Source: Cloacibacterium rupense
GTDB taxonomy: Bacteria; Bacteroidota; Bacteroidia; Flavobacteriales; Weeksellaceae
NCBI RefSeq assembly: GCF_014645495.1
Contig: NZ_BMLV01000001.1
Coordinates: forward strand, 541,996 to 605,995
Length of the DNA stretch: 64,000 nt
Reading direction: 5' to 3'
Part shown: one piece after another, positions 26,441 through 34,907 of the stretch
Position numbering within the stretch: the stretch's first letter is position 1
Layout: the number at the start of each line of letters is the position of its first letter
The notes under the pieces: generated by a model
Told to the model about the DNA's origin: nothing
Databases searched by the model: none
What the model saw: only the letters and a program-made list of their open reading frames with translations
Translations under genes and position numbers: made by a program

Positions 26441-26580
26441 TTACGTGTCCACATTTGACCATTTTTGACCACCTTTGTCTTAGAATGTCCTGTTTTGTCC
26501 AGAAATGTCCGCTAATGTCCACCTTTGTCCAGTTTTGTCCACCTTTGTCCGCAATTGTCCACTAATGTCCAGTTTTGTCC
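26441..26580 (-). repeat. Array of fourteen 10-bp units (GGACA(A/T)(A/T)nnn)
   Basis: Fourteen consecutive decamers in exact register. On the minus strand each begins GGACA or a close variant (GGTCA, AGACA) and continues with AAACT, AAGGT, TTAGT or similar. Exact repeats include GGACAAAACT (twice) and GGACAAAGGT (twice). The period equals about one helical turn, so the conserved GGACA boxes face one side of the DNA. It lies 70 bp before the DUF6266 start. Confidence 0.9.
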
Positions 26581-26631
26581 ACCCCTCTTTTAGAATCCTT
26601 CGAGTCTTCTTCGAGACTTCTTCGGGTGTCC

Positions 26632-26657
26632 TTCGGAAAAAGAGACGTTTTTCCGAA
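26632..26657. repeat. Perfect 10-bp inverted repeat
   Basis: TTCGGAAAAA (26632-26641) / TTTTTCCGAA (26648-26657) with a 6-nt loop. It is preceded by CTTCGAG-type short repeats (26598-26630). There is no gene on either side within 200 bp, so it may be a terminator relic or a protein-binding palindrome. Confidence 0.65.
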
Positions 26658-26815
26658 GAAGACCAAAAGAAAAGTGGGAGAAAAGTGGGGAGGTGGAAGA
26701 TGATTGATGATTGATGATTGATGATTGATGTAAATCAAAAATCGTAAATAATTTTCTTTGCCCCAGCCCTGAAGGGTGGAAAATTATTATCGGAGCTTGG
26801 AACTCGTTGTGGAAA

Positions 26816-26910
26816 AGTTTTAAACACAAAGCTCACAGAGAGCTCTTTTGAGAGGCTTTATGTTTTTGAGTTTCTCAAAGGAATATCTAGAGATATTCTG
26901 AAAAATACAC
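26816..26910 (-). repeat. 95-bp dispersed repeat, copy 5 (inverted, diverged)
   Basis: Reverse complement of the repeats at 301-2103. The right half is nearly identical, including both hairpins; the left half differs (CTCACAGAGAGCTCTTTTGAG). It shows that the element is dispersed and not only locally tandem. Confidence 0.8.
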
Positions 26911-27040
26911 TGAAAAAGGAGTTGGGAGATGGAAGATGGGAGTTTGGAGATGGAAGATGGAAGATGGGAGTTGGAAGATGGAAGATAGAAGATGGAAGGA
27001 GGAAGGAGGAAGATGGAAGGAGGAAGATGGAAAACGAACA
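26911..27040. repeat. GGAAGATGGGAG-type microsatellite
   Basis: Purine-rich 7-nt units (GGAAGAT, GGGAGTT), the complement of the microsatellite at 394. With 26371-27059 as a whole it makes up a gene-free stretch; the overlapping minus frames here only translate the repeat (LPSSIFH-type). Confidence 0.75.
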
Positions 27041-27059
27041 CGAAACTCGGAACTCAGAG

Positions 27060-27317
27060 CTATAAGACTTTGGCTTTTTCTTTGAAATGGGCAACGGGAT
27101 AAAAAATCTTCCCCCCAAGAGTGAAATAGGGAACAAGATTGCTTTTTCTCCATCTCTGCAATGTTTTATCAGAGACATTGAACATGTGTTTCAAATCTGC
27201 ATTGTCATAAAACAACTTTTCTTCAGGGTTGATGTACACTTGCTCTTTCACTTGCTGACTGACCAGCTCGTGAACGATTTCGGATTGTTTTTTTGGTCTA
27301 TGATTCCTTTTGGCCAT
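27060..27317 (-). CDS. Helix-turn-helix (excisionase-like) DNA-binding protein
   Basis: 85 residues. LFYDNADLKHMFNVSDKTL then QRWRKSNLVPYF and LGGKIFYPVAHF match the HTH-17/MerR-like small DNA-binding proteins often found on Bacteroidota mobile islands as excisionase or plasmid-control factors. The N-terminus is basic (MAKRNHRPKKQ). No integrase or replication gene is in sight, so it may be a relic. It could bind the 10-bp direct repeats about 200 bp upstream; that is inference. Confidence 0.82.
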   Translation of the reverse strand: MAKRNHRPKKQSEIVHELVSQQVKEQVYINPEEKLFYDNADLKHMFNVSDKTLQRWRKSNLVPYFTLGGKIFYPVAHFKEKAKVL

Positions 27318-27520
27318 TAATTTTTATAAATTTTATACAATATTAAAAAAAATATCTTTTTAACACAATAACAATTCAAAAATACTTTTCAACAAAGAAC
27401 CACTTTTTATTCGATTTAAGACTACTTAACTCACATATGCTCCTGACACCCATATTAATTTGTAGTAAATTTTTAATACATATACGTGCACATAAAATAA
27501 AAACAAATAAATTAAAAATC

Positions 27521-27557
27521 ACAAAAACGTTACAAAACGTTACAAAACGTTACAAAA
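27521..27557. repeat. Iteron-like 10-bp direct repeats (TACAAAACGT)
   Basis: Three to four units of ACAAAAACGT/TACAAAACGT in perfect 10-bp register, the last one partial. They sit in the middle of an extremely AT-rich, gene-free stretch (27318-27815) upstream of the HTH gene. Nothing else was recognised in that stretch. Confidence 0.75.
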
Positions 27558-27815
27558 ACAATCAAATTGCATTATTTTTAATGTAAATAATTATTTATTT
27601 AATTTATCACAATTACAAAACACAACAAAAACCAACAATTTTAATGAAGCACATACAGAATAGACAAACCTCCTGCTCCAGCAAAATAATCAATACTTCG
27701 TCTTTTGAAAACAACAGAAAAATGAATATTACAGACTTAGACTAAATAGTAAAAATCTGCAAAACAATAAATAAGAAAATAAGAGAATTAAATTAGAAAA
27801 AAAATGAAACAAACA

Positions 27816-28133
27816 CTAAACCTCACCCTGCTCTACCACCCATTGATTGATGCTTTCCACCGCTTTTTTTATTTGCTCTGAAGCAGAACTGACAAGGGTT
27901 TGTTTTTGGGTTTTGTTCCAAGTTTTTATTTCTTGTTCACGGTATTTGGCAATATCCAAATTCAGGTATTCCTCGAAATACAGGAGTTGTACAGGGCGTC
28001 TGCCTTGGGTATATCCTGCGCCTTCACCAGATTGGTGCTTCTGTAAGCTCAATGCCAAATCTATGGTACTGCTGGTGTAGTAAGTGCCATCTGCGCATTG
28101 CAATAGATAAACGTATCCTTTGTGAAGTTCCAT
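27816..28133 (-). CDS. GIY-YIG family protein with degenerate active site
   Basis: 105 residues, plainly a YhbQ-type GIY-YIG protein (GYVYLLQCADGTYYT, RRPVQLLYFEEY). Two positions conserved in active members are changed: Gly of YTG is Ser21, and the catalytic Arg is Ser29 (LALSLQKH, against LELRLQQH in the paralogue at 25059). It is probably not an active nuclease, or is decaying. It stands alone between the AT-rich tract and a long microsatellite. Confidence 0.85.
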   Translation of the reverse strand: MELHKGYVYLLQCADGTYYTSSTIDLALSLQKHQSGEGAGYTQGRRPVQLLYFEEYLNLDIAKYREQEIKTWNKTQKQTLVSSASEQIKKAVESINQWVVEQGEV

Positions 28134-28159
28134 TGTTAGAATTTGTGATACGAAGATAG

Positions 28160-28510
28160 GGAAAAATGGGGAGATAGGGATTGGGGAGTTGGAGAGTTGG
28201 GAGTTGGGGAGTTGGGAGTTGGAGAGTTGGGGAGTTGGAGAGTTGGAGTGTTGGAGAGTTGGGGAATTGGAAGATGGAAGATGGATGATGGATGATGAAT
28301 GATGGATGATGGATGATGGATGATTGATGCTGGACGATGGATGATGGATGATTGATGATTGATGCTGGATGATTGATGATTGATGGATGATGAATGATGG
28401 ACGATGGATGATGGATGATAGGCTATAAGCTAGAAGCTAGAAGCTAGAAGTAGAAGCTATATGCTATATGCTAGAAGCTATATGCTATATGCTACAAGCT
28501 AGAATGTAAA
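28160..28510. repeat. Compound microsatellite block
   Basis: Three successive types: GGAGTTGGGAGTT units (28160-28270), GATGATGGATGATTGAT units (28270-28420), then AGAAGCTATATGCT units (28420-28505). It fills most of the gene-free stretch 28134-28632. Confidence 0.8.
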
Positions 28511-28627
28511 TCGTAGATGAAGGTAGGTTTTGAAAGTAAAAAAATCAACCAAAAAGACGTATTGCTGAAAAATATGAAAAAAAATATAAATAAATATAAA
28601 AAAATAATAACGATAATAAAAAATTAC

Positions 28628-28635
28628 TAACTTTG
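28628..28635 (+). promoter_or_regulatory. Candidate -7 box (TAACTTTG)
   Basis: Exact match to the Bacteroidota TAnnTTTG -7 element, about 110 bp before the ATG at 28747. No clear -33 TTTG is found in the A-rich upstream sequence. Confidence 0.4.
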
Positions 28636-28746
28636 TTTCAACACATTACATCACCAACAAAGTTTTATCTTGATTCTAAAAACACAGGTTTTTTCTATCG
28701 AAGAATTATATCTCTGGTTGAAAACGCCAAATTACAAGATATGATT

Positions 28747-28974
28747 ATGAAAAAAACATTTATCCTCTTAACGGCCTTGGTTTTTTCTTTAGGCTACTCG
28801 CAACAAGAACCATCACCCCATGATGCTTCTGCTACAGAGCAAATGCATGGCATGAAAGGCAGCACTAGATTTACCTTCGGACTAGGACACACGCATGTCT
28901 CAGAAGGAAAAATAGATGGAAATACCAAATGGCTGGTCATTCCGTCTTTTAGTTTTAATTTTGATTATTGCTAG
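28747..28974 (+). pseudogene. Truncated outer-membrane protein, N-terminal fragment
   Basis: 75 codons: a good signal peptide (MKKTFILLTALVFSLGYSQ), then FTFGLGHTHVSEGK and WLVIPSFSFNFDY. This resembles the start of a Flavobacteria outer-membrane beta-barrel family of about 200 residues. The frame stops at TAG right after FDYC, at the first barrel strand. The start at 28747 is chosen over the upstream in-frame ATG at 28633 because the signal peptide begins here. Beyond about 28965 the sequence belongs to a different gene. Confidence 0.75.
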
Positions 28975-29185
28975 TTTTTACTATAAAATACCCAAAACAA
29001 TATATCTCATTTTTATAATCCTGTGTGTTTTATTAGGAGTTATTGCCATTTATGGAGGTTTAACCAAAGATACAAGCAATTGGCCCAATGAATTTTGGAG
29101 ATGGGCAGGCATAGCTGTCAATAGTTTGCCTATATTAGCTTTTGTAATTTTACTGAAAAAAAAAACAAATAAACAAATGAACTAA
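28964..29185 (+). pseudogene. C-terminal fragment of a small three-TM membrane protein
   Basis: In a different frame from the preceding fragment: LILIIASFYYKIPK, a strong TM (YLIFIILCVLLGVIAIYGG), then WPNEFWRWAGIAVN and a last TM, ending KKKTNKQMN. An open frame reaches back to an ATG at 28916, but its first 15 residues are out-of-frame sequence of the barrel fragment. The natural N-terminus seems lost. Its TAA overlaps the ATG of the amidohydrolase gene (TAATG), so it was once the upstream partner in that operon. Confidence 0.65.
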
Positions 29186-30933
29186 TGAAAAAATTAAAAT
29201 TAATTGTTGCAACATTGATTATTGCAGCAAGTATCATAAGTTGCAACAAAAACTCAAAAAGCAGTACTGAAGGAAGCAACACCCCTATAGCCACAGCAGA
29301 TGGTAAATCTACCACGCTATATTATGGGGGCGACATCATCACCGTAGAAGGCGATGAGCCAAGCTATGCAGAAGCCGTGGTGATAAAAGATGGTAAAATA
29401 GCATTTGTAGGTGCAAAATCAGACGCCGAGAAGCAGTTTGCTGATGCCACAAAAATTGACCTAGAAGGCAAAACCTTAGTACCAGGCTTTGTAGATGGGC
29501 ATGCCCATTTTAGTAGTTTTGGTTCACAAGCAGTTACCGGAAATTTATTGGCTTCGCCAGACGGAAAATGCAACTCTATTCCTGAGTTAATTGCTGAATT
29601 AAAAGATTGGCACACCAAAAATGGAGTTGATAAGACCAATGGTTGGATTGTTGGAATGGGCTTTGATGATGCTGCGCTAAAAGAAAACCGCTTTCCTACC
29701 AAGGATGACTTAGACCAAGTTTCTAAAGATGTTCCAGTGATGATAGTGCATATTTCTGGGCATTTTAGTGTGGTGAACTCCAAGGGGCTTGAATTGCTAA
29801 AAATCACCAAAGACACCAAAGACCCTAAAGGTGGTTTAATCCGAAGAGTGGCTGGCAGCCAAGAACCTAACGGAGTATTAGAAGAACTGGCAAGTATACC
29901 TTACATGCTGAAAACCCTTACTCCTAGTACTACAGAAATGGCAGATTACTACCTAGAAAAAGGTTTTGAATTGGCAACGAGCTATGGCTATACTACAGCA
30001 CAAGAAGGGCGTGCCATGGACAATCATTTGCAACTGGCAGACTATGCCAAACGTGGTAAAATGCCAATAGATGTCAATTCTTATATAGATTATACGTATC
30101 CTCAGTTTTTTTCTAGTGAATGGTATAGCAAAGATTACAAAAACCATTACCGTATTGCTGGTATTAAATTAACCTTGGATGGTTCACCACAAGGAAGAAC
30201 CGCATGGAGAACCATACCTTATATTCTACCACCAGATGGACAGCCAAAAGATTATAGAGGCTACCCTGCCATTCCTGATGATAAAGAGGTTGCAAGAATA
30301 GTAGATATGGCATTTAAAAATAATTGGCAAATGGAAGCACACTGTAATGGAGATGCTGCTTTAGACCAATGGCTGAAAGCCTTAGCCCCAGCTGTAAAAA
30401 AATATGGCAACAAAGACAGACGTAACGTGCTAATTCATGGTCAGTTAATAAGAATGAACCAGATAGATAGCTTGAAAAAATACGACCTCATTGCCTCTTT
30501 ATTCCCAATGCATACCTTCTACTGGGGAGATTGGTACAAAAAAATCATTGGTGAGGAAGCAGCGATGCACATTAGCCCTATTAAAACTTGTATAGACAAA
30601 GGCGTACACGTAACCAGCCATACCGATGCACCAGTAGCATTGCCTAACCTGATGATGATAATGCATACCACCGTGAACCGAGTATCAAGAAGCGGAGCTG
30701 TAATTGGTGCTGAGGAAAGACTAACCCCATATCAAGCATTAAAATCAATCACCATTTGGGGAGCATATCAATTATTTGAAGAAAACAAAAAAGGCTCATT
30801 GAAAGTAGGCAAACTAGGCGACTTGGTGATTCTAGACAAAAACCCTTTAAAAGTAGACCCTATGACCTTGAAAGACATTTTAGTGTTACAAACCATCAAA
30901 GAAGGTAAGACTGTCTTCAATAGAAAACTATAA
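29185..30933 (+). CDS. Amidohydrolase (YtcJ-like, COG1574) lipoprotein
   Basis: 582 residues. The N-terminus has a lipobox (AASIISC, Cys near 20), so the enzyme is probably lipid-anchored on the periplasmic side. TLVPGFVDGHAHFSSFG carries the HxH metal site; further His in MEAHCNGDAALD and VLIHGQ and the Asp in TSHTDAPVAL complete the amidohydrolase-3 metal centre. The family hydrolyses amide or cyclic amide bonds; the substrate is unknown. It overlaps the stop of the membrane fragment upstream, and a lipoprotein gene follows after 168 bp. Confidence 0.92.
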   Translation: MKKLKLIVATLIIAASIISCNKNSKSSTEGSNTPIATADGKSTTLYYGGDIITVEGDEPSYAEAVVIKDGKIAFVGAKSDAEKQFADATKIDLEGKTLVPGFVDGHAHFSSFGSQAVTGNLLASPDGKCNSIPELIAELKDWHTKNGVDKTNGWIVGMGFDDAALKENRFPTKDDLDQVSKDVPVMIVHISGHFSVVNSKGLELLKITKDTKDPKGGLIRRVAGSQEPNGVLEELASIPYMLKTLTPSTTEMADYYLEKGFELATSYGYTTAQEGRAMDNHLQLADYAKRGKMPIDVNSYIDYTYPQFFSSEWYSKDYKNHYRIAGIKLTLDGSPQGRTAWRTIPYILPPDGQPKDYRGYPAIPDDKEVARIVDMAFKNNWQMEAHCNGDAALDQWLKALAPAVKKYGNKDRRNVLIHGQLIRMNQIDSLKKYDLIASLFPMHTFYWGDWYKKIIGEEAAMHISPIKTCIDKGVHVTSHTDAPVALPNLMMIMHTTVNRVSRSGAVIGAEERLTPYQALKSITIWGAYQLFEENKKGSLKVGKLGDLVILDKNPLKVDPMTLKDILVLQTIKEGKTVFNRKL

Positions 30934-31101
30934 ACATAACCCACCCACTGTATTCTATAAAACCAGCATCTAATATTTATCAATGATTAAAAACCAAATA
31001 TAAATAGCCCAAGTACCCATAGACCTATTAACAAAAGCAAAATGATGCTGGCCAGAACTATAAGAAAAGCAGTAAAATAAAAATACAAACCATTATATGT
31101 C

Positions 31102-31731
31102 ATGAAAAGACTCATACAACTCAGCATTTTTGTCATTCTGATGGTGTCTTGCGCTCCACAGATGATGAGCACTTGGGATAAGCCCAATTACACCGCTCCT
31201 GTACAAGATAAGATTTTGGTAATGGCCATCAGCAACAATCTACAGGTAAGGCAATCACTAGAAAACGAAATAGTGGCTGCACTGAAGGAAAAACTCCCTA
31301 ACAAAAGTTATGTAACAGGACTTACCATCTTTCCACCGAATATCGATTTATCAAAAATGAGTGAAGCCCAGATAGAGGAAAAAGTAAAATCATATCATCC
31401 TACTGCGGTATTAACCAGTTGTATCATCAACAACTATGAGTCTAGCGAATATAATATGAGCGAGCCCACCTACATCCCTAGATATTTCAGATACGGAAGG
31501 TATGTGTATAGAAGTTATGAGGTCATCAATACCCCTGGGTATTATTCTACCAACCAAAACTTTGTACTAGAGTCTAATCTATTTGACGCAAAAGAAGGCA
31601 ATAACCCAGAAGAAGCAATGGTCTGGAAAGGTCAGTCAGAAATAACCAACCCCAGCTCTGTAGCCTCTGGCGCTAGAAGCTATGCCAAAAATTTGGTCAA
31701 CTATTTGGTTTCTCAACAAAAGATAAAATAA
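31102..31731 (+). CDS. Lipoprotein of unknown function
   Basis: 209 residues with a lipobox (VILMVSC, Cys17). The mature part starts with a TWDKPNY phrase, has KILVMAISNNLQVRQSLE and YHPTAVLTSCI, then a Tyr/Arg-rich loop (about 125-150), and ends in a helix (ASGARSYAKNLVNYLVSQ). It resembles DUF4136-like or GNA1162-like outer-membrane lipoproteins in layout, but I cannot assign the family firmly. Confidence 0.75.
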   Translation: MKRLIQLSIFVILMVSCAPQMMSTWDKPNYTAPVQDKILVMAISNNLQVRQSLENEIVAALKEKLPNKSYVTGLTIFPPNIDLSKMSEAQIEEKVKSYHPTAVLTSCIINNYESSEYNMSEPTYIPRYFRYGRYVYRSYEVINTPGYYSTNQNFVLESNLFDAKEGNNPEEAMVWKGQSEITNPSSVASGARSYAKNLVNYLVSQQKIK

Positions 31732-31765
31732 GGCCGTTATCGGTATTCTATTTTCAATTTAATAC

Positions 31766-31800
31766 AAAAGGCGCTTATGAAAATCATAAGTGCCTTTTTG
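31766..31800 (+). terminator. Intrinsic terminator
   Basis: 15-bp stem with one G:T mismatch, AAAAGGCGCTTATGA (31766-31780) / TCATAAGTGCCTTTT (31784-31798) with an AAA loop, then T-rich sequence. It ends the lipoprotein gene and lies before the convergent histidine kinase gene. Confidence 0.9.
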
Positions 31801-31850
31801 GTTTTTTATCTCTTAGCATAATGGTCTTGAAATAGAATATTAAAAAAAGC

Positions 31851-33578
31851 TTATGCCTTTTTTAAAACAAAAGAAAAGGTACTTCCCTTGCCCAATTCAC
31901 TCTCGATGGTGAGTAGACCACCTTGGGCTTCTATAAGTTCTTTGCCGATGCTGAGACCTAAGCCCGTGCCTTCTTTTTTTGAGCCCGGAATTCTGAAATA
32001 GCGTTCAAATATTTTTTCGTGATATTGTTCTTCTATACCCTTCCCAAAATCTTGCACAGAGAATTTAATGCCTTGTTCTGCCTGTTCTACACTGATGTGT
32101 ACTGCTGCATTTTCATAAGAATATCTAATGGCATTAGACAAAAGATTATTAAGTACCCAAGTTGTTTTTTCACTGTCTGCCAATACTTTATCCACTGCTA
32201 TATCTTTATTTACTTTAATGGTAATTTGTTTTTGTTCTGCCGCAGATTTATTGGCATCTATGGCATTGTGAATGATGGCATCTACATCCGCAGGTTTTAT
32301 TTGGAGTTGCATAATTCCGCTTTCTAGTTGGGTCATATTAAGTAGTTCTCCTGTAATATTGAGCAATCTATTGGCATCTTCTCTGATACCTTCTATCAAA
32401 TGCTTTTGTTCGTCATTTAATGTTCCAATTTGTGGATTTTCTAACAAATGCAAGCCCATTTTGATGGAAGAAATAGGCGTTTTGAACTCATGAGAAACGG
32501 TACCCATGAAATTGGTTTTTGCGATGTCTAACTCTTTGAAAGGGGTAATGTTTTTAAGAATAATCACCTTGCCAATGAACTGAGGATTTCTCTCGCCCGT
32601 TGGGATGATGTTGATGTCTACAATTTCTTTTTCGAAATAAGATTCTTTGCCATCAGAATAGATTTTCATAGGTTCAGAATGCTCTTTTTTGAGTTCAGGC
32701 TGAATCATATCTCTGATGATTTCTCTTACCAAATCATTGGTTACTGCGATGTCTTGAATTAACTTACCAATGAGAATTTCTTTTTTTATTCCAATAATTT
32801 TAATGGCTTCATCATTTACAAAAAGAACTCTGTTTTCTTCGTCTATTCCTACTACGGGATTGTTCATTTTATCAATCAAGGTTTCTATTCTTTTTTTGCC
32901 TTGTAAGATTTTATCGAGTTTGCTTTCGGAATATTCTTGTAGTTTTTCTGCCATCACGTTAAAAGATTGCGCCAAGTCACCAAATTCGCTATGGCTTTCA
33001 AAATGCACTCTTTCTTTGTAATTCTGATTGGCAATTTGTCTGATGCTGTCTGTTAAAATCTTGATGGGGTCTGCAATGTTAGAAGGCAGATTAACCAACA
33101 AAATAAATGCAATGAGAAAACACAACATACCCGCTGCAGAAATTACGACAATGGCATTGTCTGCGGTTGCGTTGGCCACCTTGCTTTTGTGCTCTATGGC
33201 ATTCATATTCAGTTCCATCAATTCGGTGATGTCTTTTCTGATTTTGGATTGCAAAAGATGGTCTGTAGGATTAGCCTTTAAGTTATTGAAATGGGCTGAG
33301 ATGCTGTCTGTAATCTCTTTTTCGCCAGGTTCTGTGATATTTTTTTGTTGATTGAGGAGGTGTTTTTCAAAAGCCAAAAAAGAGTTAGCTTGCGAAGGAA
33401 CATCTTCTAGCGAGAGCAACATACTTCTAGAATACTCTAGGGTATTGTAGTTGGCCACCAAAATATTATTGGTATCTTTTTTTAGTTTATTGATGTACCA
33501 ACCGCCTAGAACAGACAAGAGAATAATCATTAAAAAGAGCAATCCTACTCCTGCATTAAGTTTTGTTTTTATTTTCAT
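31851..33578 (-). CDS. Membrane sensor histidine kinase (HAMP-PAS-HisKA-HATPase) of the kdp locus
   Basis: 575 residues: TM1 (about 9-29), a periplasmic domain (30-140), TM2 (about 143-165), HAMP (165-220), PAS (230-335), HisKA with phosphorylated H363 in VSHEFKTP, and HATPase with NAIRYS, DFGKGI and GTGLGL. It lies 118 bp behind the separate KdpD sensor gene, which lacks a kinase, so the two probably share the work of one KdpD. The likely partner regulator is the NtrC-type protein at 41119. The last gene of the kdp block. Confidence 0.92.
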   Translation of the reverse strand: MKIKTKLNAGVGLLFLMIILLSVLGGWYINKLKKDTNNILVANYNTLEYSRSMLLSLEDVPSQANSFLAFEKHLLNQQKNITEPGEKEITDSISAHFNNLKANPTDHLLQSKIRKDITELMELNMNAIEHKSKVANATADNAIVVISAAGMLCFLIAFILLVNLPSNIADPIKILTDSIRQIANQNYKERVHFESHSEFGDLAQSFNVMAEKLQEYSESKLDKILQGKKRIETLIDKMNNPVVGIDEENRVLFVNDEAIKIIGIKKEILIGKLIQDIAVTNDLVREIIRDMIQPELKKEHSEPMKIYSDGKESYFEKEIVDINIIPTGERNPQFIGKVIILKNITPFKELDIAKTNFMGTVSHEFKTPISSIKMGLHLLENPQIGTLNDEQKHLIEGIREDANRLLNITGELLNMTQLESGIMQLQIKPADVDAIIHNAIDANKSAAEQKQITIKVNKDIAVDKVLADSEKTTWVLNNLLSNAIRYSYENAAVHISVEQAEQGIKFSVQDFGKGIEEQYHEKIFERYFRIPGSKKEGTGLGLSIGKELIEAQGGLLTIESELGKGSTFSFVLKKA

Positions 33579-33696
33579 ATCAAAGGATTTTGGAGTACGC
33601 AGTAAGAAGTGGTAATTAATAAATAAGAGATGAATTCTAAAAAGTAAATTTAACTATTTTTCAGCAAACATTTGACTTCCCACTTCTAACTTCCCT

Positions 33697-34809
33697 CTAA
33701 CTTAAAATCACCAAATCTATATTTTCTTTAGACAATCTATTGAGCAGTGAATTGAAGGTATCTGTAGCCAGAATAATTTTCCAAAGGTTGAGATGAGGTT
33801 TCCCGATGCAAACGGTGCTAATTTTTCGCTCTTCGCATTGCTCCATAATGGCTTTGGTAACATTATCTCCTTCTATTTTAATAATTTCTGCCCCCAATTC
33901 TGTGGCCAATTTAAAATTATTGATAAGGTGCCTCTGTTTATCGAGTGGAATTTTGTCTGGACTTTCCCTAGGGAGTTGCACATACAAAAGATACCACTGA
34001 CTGCTGTAATAATTGGCCAAACGTGCGGTCTTTCTAATCACTTTTCTGGCTACCGCTTCATTGGAACTGATGCAGGCTAAAAACCTTTCTTTTCTGATGT
34101 TTTTTATCTGCGAAACTTCGGTTTCTACTTTTCTTTGCACTTGAGACGCTACCTCTTTCAGCGCCAACTCTCTGAGTTGAAGAATATTATCATTTTTAAA
34201 GAAATTATTGAGCGCTGCATTTATTTTGGCTGCATCATAGATTTTACCATCTTTTAATCTTTTGATGAGTTCGTCTGCGGTAAGGTCGATATTCACCACC
34301 TCATCAGCTTGTGCCAATACACTATCTGGAATGCGCTCTTTAACCTCGATATTGGTAATTTCTTTTACTTCTTCGTTTAAACTTTCGATATGTTGAATGT
34401 TTACTGCACTTATCACATTAATGCCAGCCTCTAAAATATCTATCACATCTTGCCAACGTTTTTGGTTCTTGCTGCCTTCGATATTGGTATGTGCCAATTC
34501 ATCTACAATCACCACTTCTGGACGAAGGTTGATGACCGCTTGTACATCTAATTCTTCTAATTCTTTGCCTTTATAAAAGAGTTTTCTTCTAGGGATTAAA
34601 GGCAAACCTTCTATCAACGCCTGAGTTTCTTTGCGATTGTGCGTTTCTATATAACCTATTTTTACATCTATGCCGCTTTCTAGAAGCGCATGTGCCTCTT
34701 GCAACATACGGTAGGTTTTGCCTACACCTGCGCTCATTCCGATGTAGATTTTAAATTTTCCGCGCCTTGATTTTTTAATCAATTGTAAGAAGTCTTGGCT
34801 GGTTGTCAT
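33697..34809 (-). CDS. kdpD: KdpD N-terminal sensor (KdpD and USP domains, no kinase)
   Basis: 370 residues against about 890 for full KdpD. It has the KdpD domain with Walker A GMSAGVGKT (24-32) and VVIVDELAHTN, and a universal-stress-protein-like domain (about 240-370) with CIGKPHL. There are no membrane, HisKA or ATPase domains, and the frame ends cleanly. In E. coli these cytoplasmic domains bind cyclic-di-AMP/ATP and tune kinase activity. Here they form a separate protein that must act in trans on the kinase encoded next to it. Such splitting is known in Bacteroidota kdp loci. Confidence 0.93.
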   Translation of the reverse strand: MTTSQDFLQLIKKSRRGKFKIYIGMSAGVGKTYRMLQEAHALLESGIDVKIGYIETHNRKETQALIEGLPLIPRRKLFYKGKELEELDVQAVINLRPEVVIVDELAHTNIEGSKNQKRWQDVIDILEAGINVISAVNIQHIESLNEEVKEITNIEVKERIPDSVLAQADEVVNIDLTADELIKRLKDGKIYDAAKINAALNNFFKNDNILQLRELALKEVASQVQRKVETEVSQIKNIRKERFLACISSNEAVARKVIRKTARLANYYSSQWYLLYVQLPRESPDKIPLDKQRHLINNFKLATELGAEIIKIEGDNVTKAIMEQCEERKISTVCIGKPHLNLWKIILATDTFNSLLNRLSKENIDLVILS

Positions 34810-34810
34810 A

Positions 34811-34875
34811 GGTGGGTGATTGATGATTGATGATTGATGATTGATGGAAGATGGAAGATGGAAGATGGAAGTTTA
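34811..34875. repeat. GATTGAT/GGAAGAT microsatellite
   Basis: Short tandem units between the porin gene and kdpD (GATTGATGATT, then GGAAGATGGAAGAT). Intergenic; no function is evident. Confidence 0.7.
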
Positions 34876-34907
34876 ATTTTTATGTCCGACTTCCGACTTC
34901 CGACTTC

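Noticed and set aside
26441-26580. Possible CRISPR or coding repeat
   Set aside because: A 10-bp period without unique spacers rules out CRISPR; no open frame with a sensible start runs through it as a tandem-repeat protein.
26820-27178. Three overlapping minus-strand frames rich in LPSSIFHL
   Set aside because: Translations of purine-rich microsatellite; no independent coding sign.
28916-29185. Intact 89-codon membrane protein gene
   Set aside because: Its first residues are out-of-frame sequence of the barrel protein fragment; it looks like a fusion scar.
33806-34080. Plus-strand frames within kdpD
   Set aside because: Antisense shadow of a Walker A/USP-containing gene.
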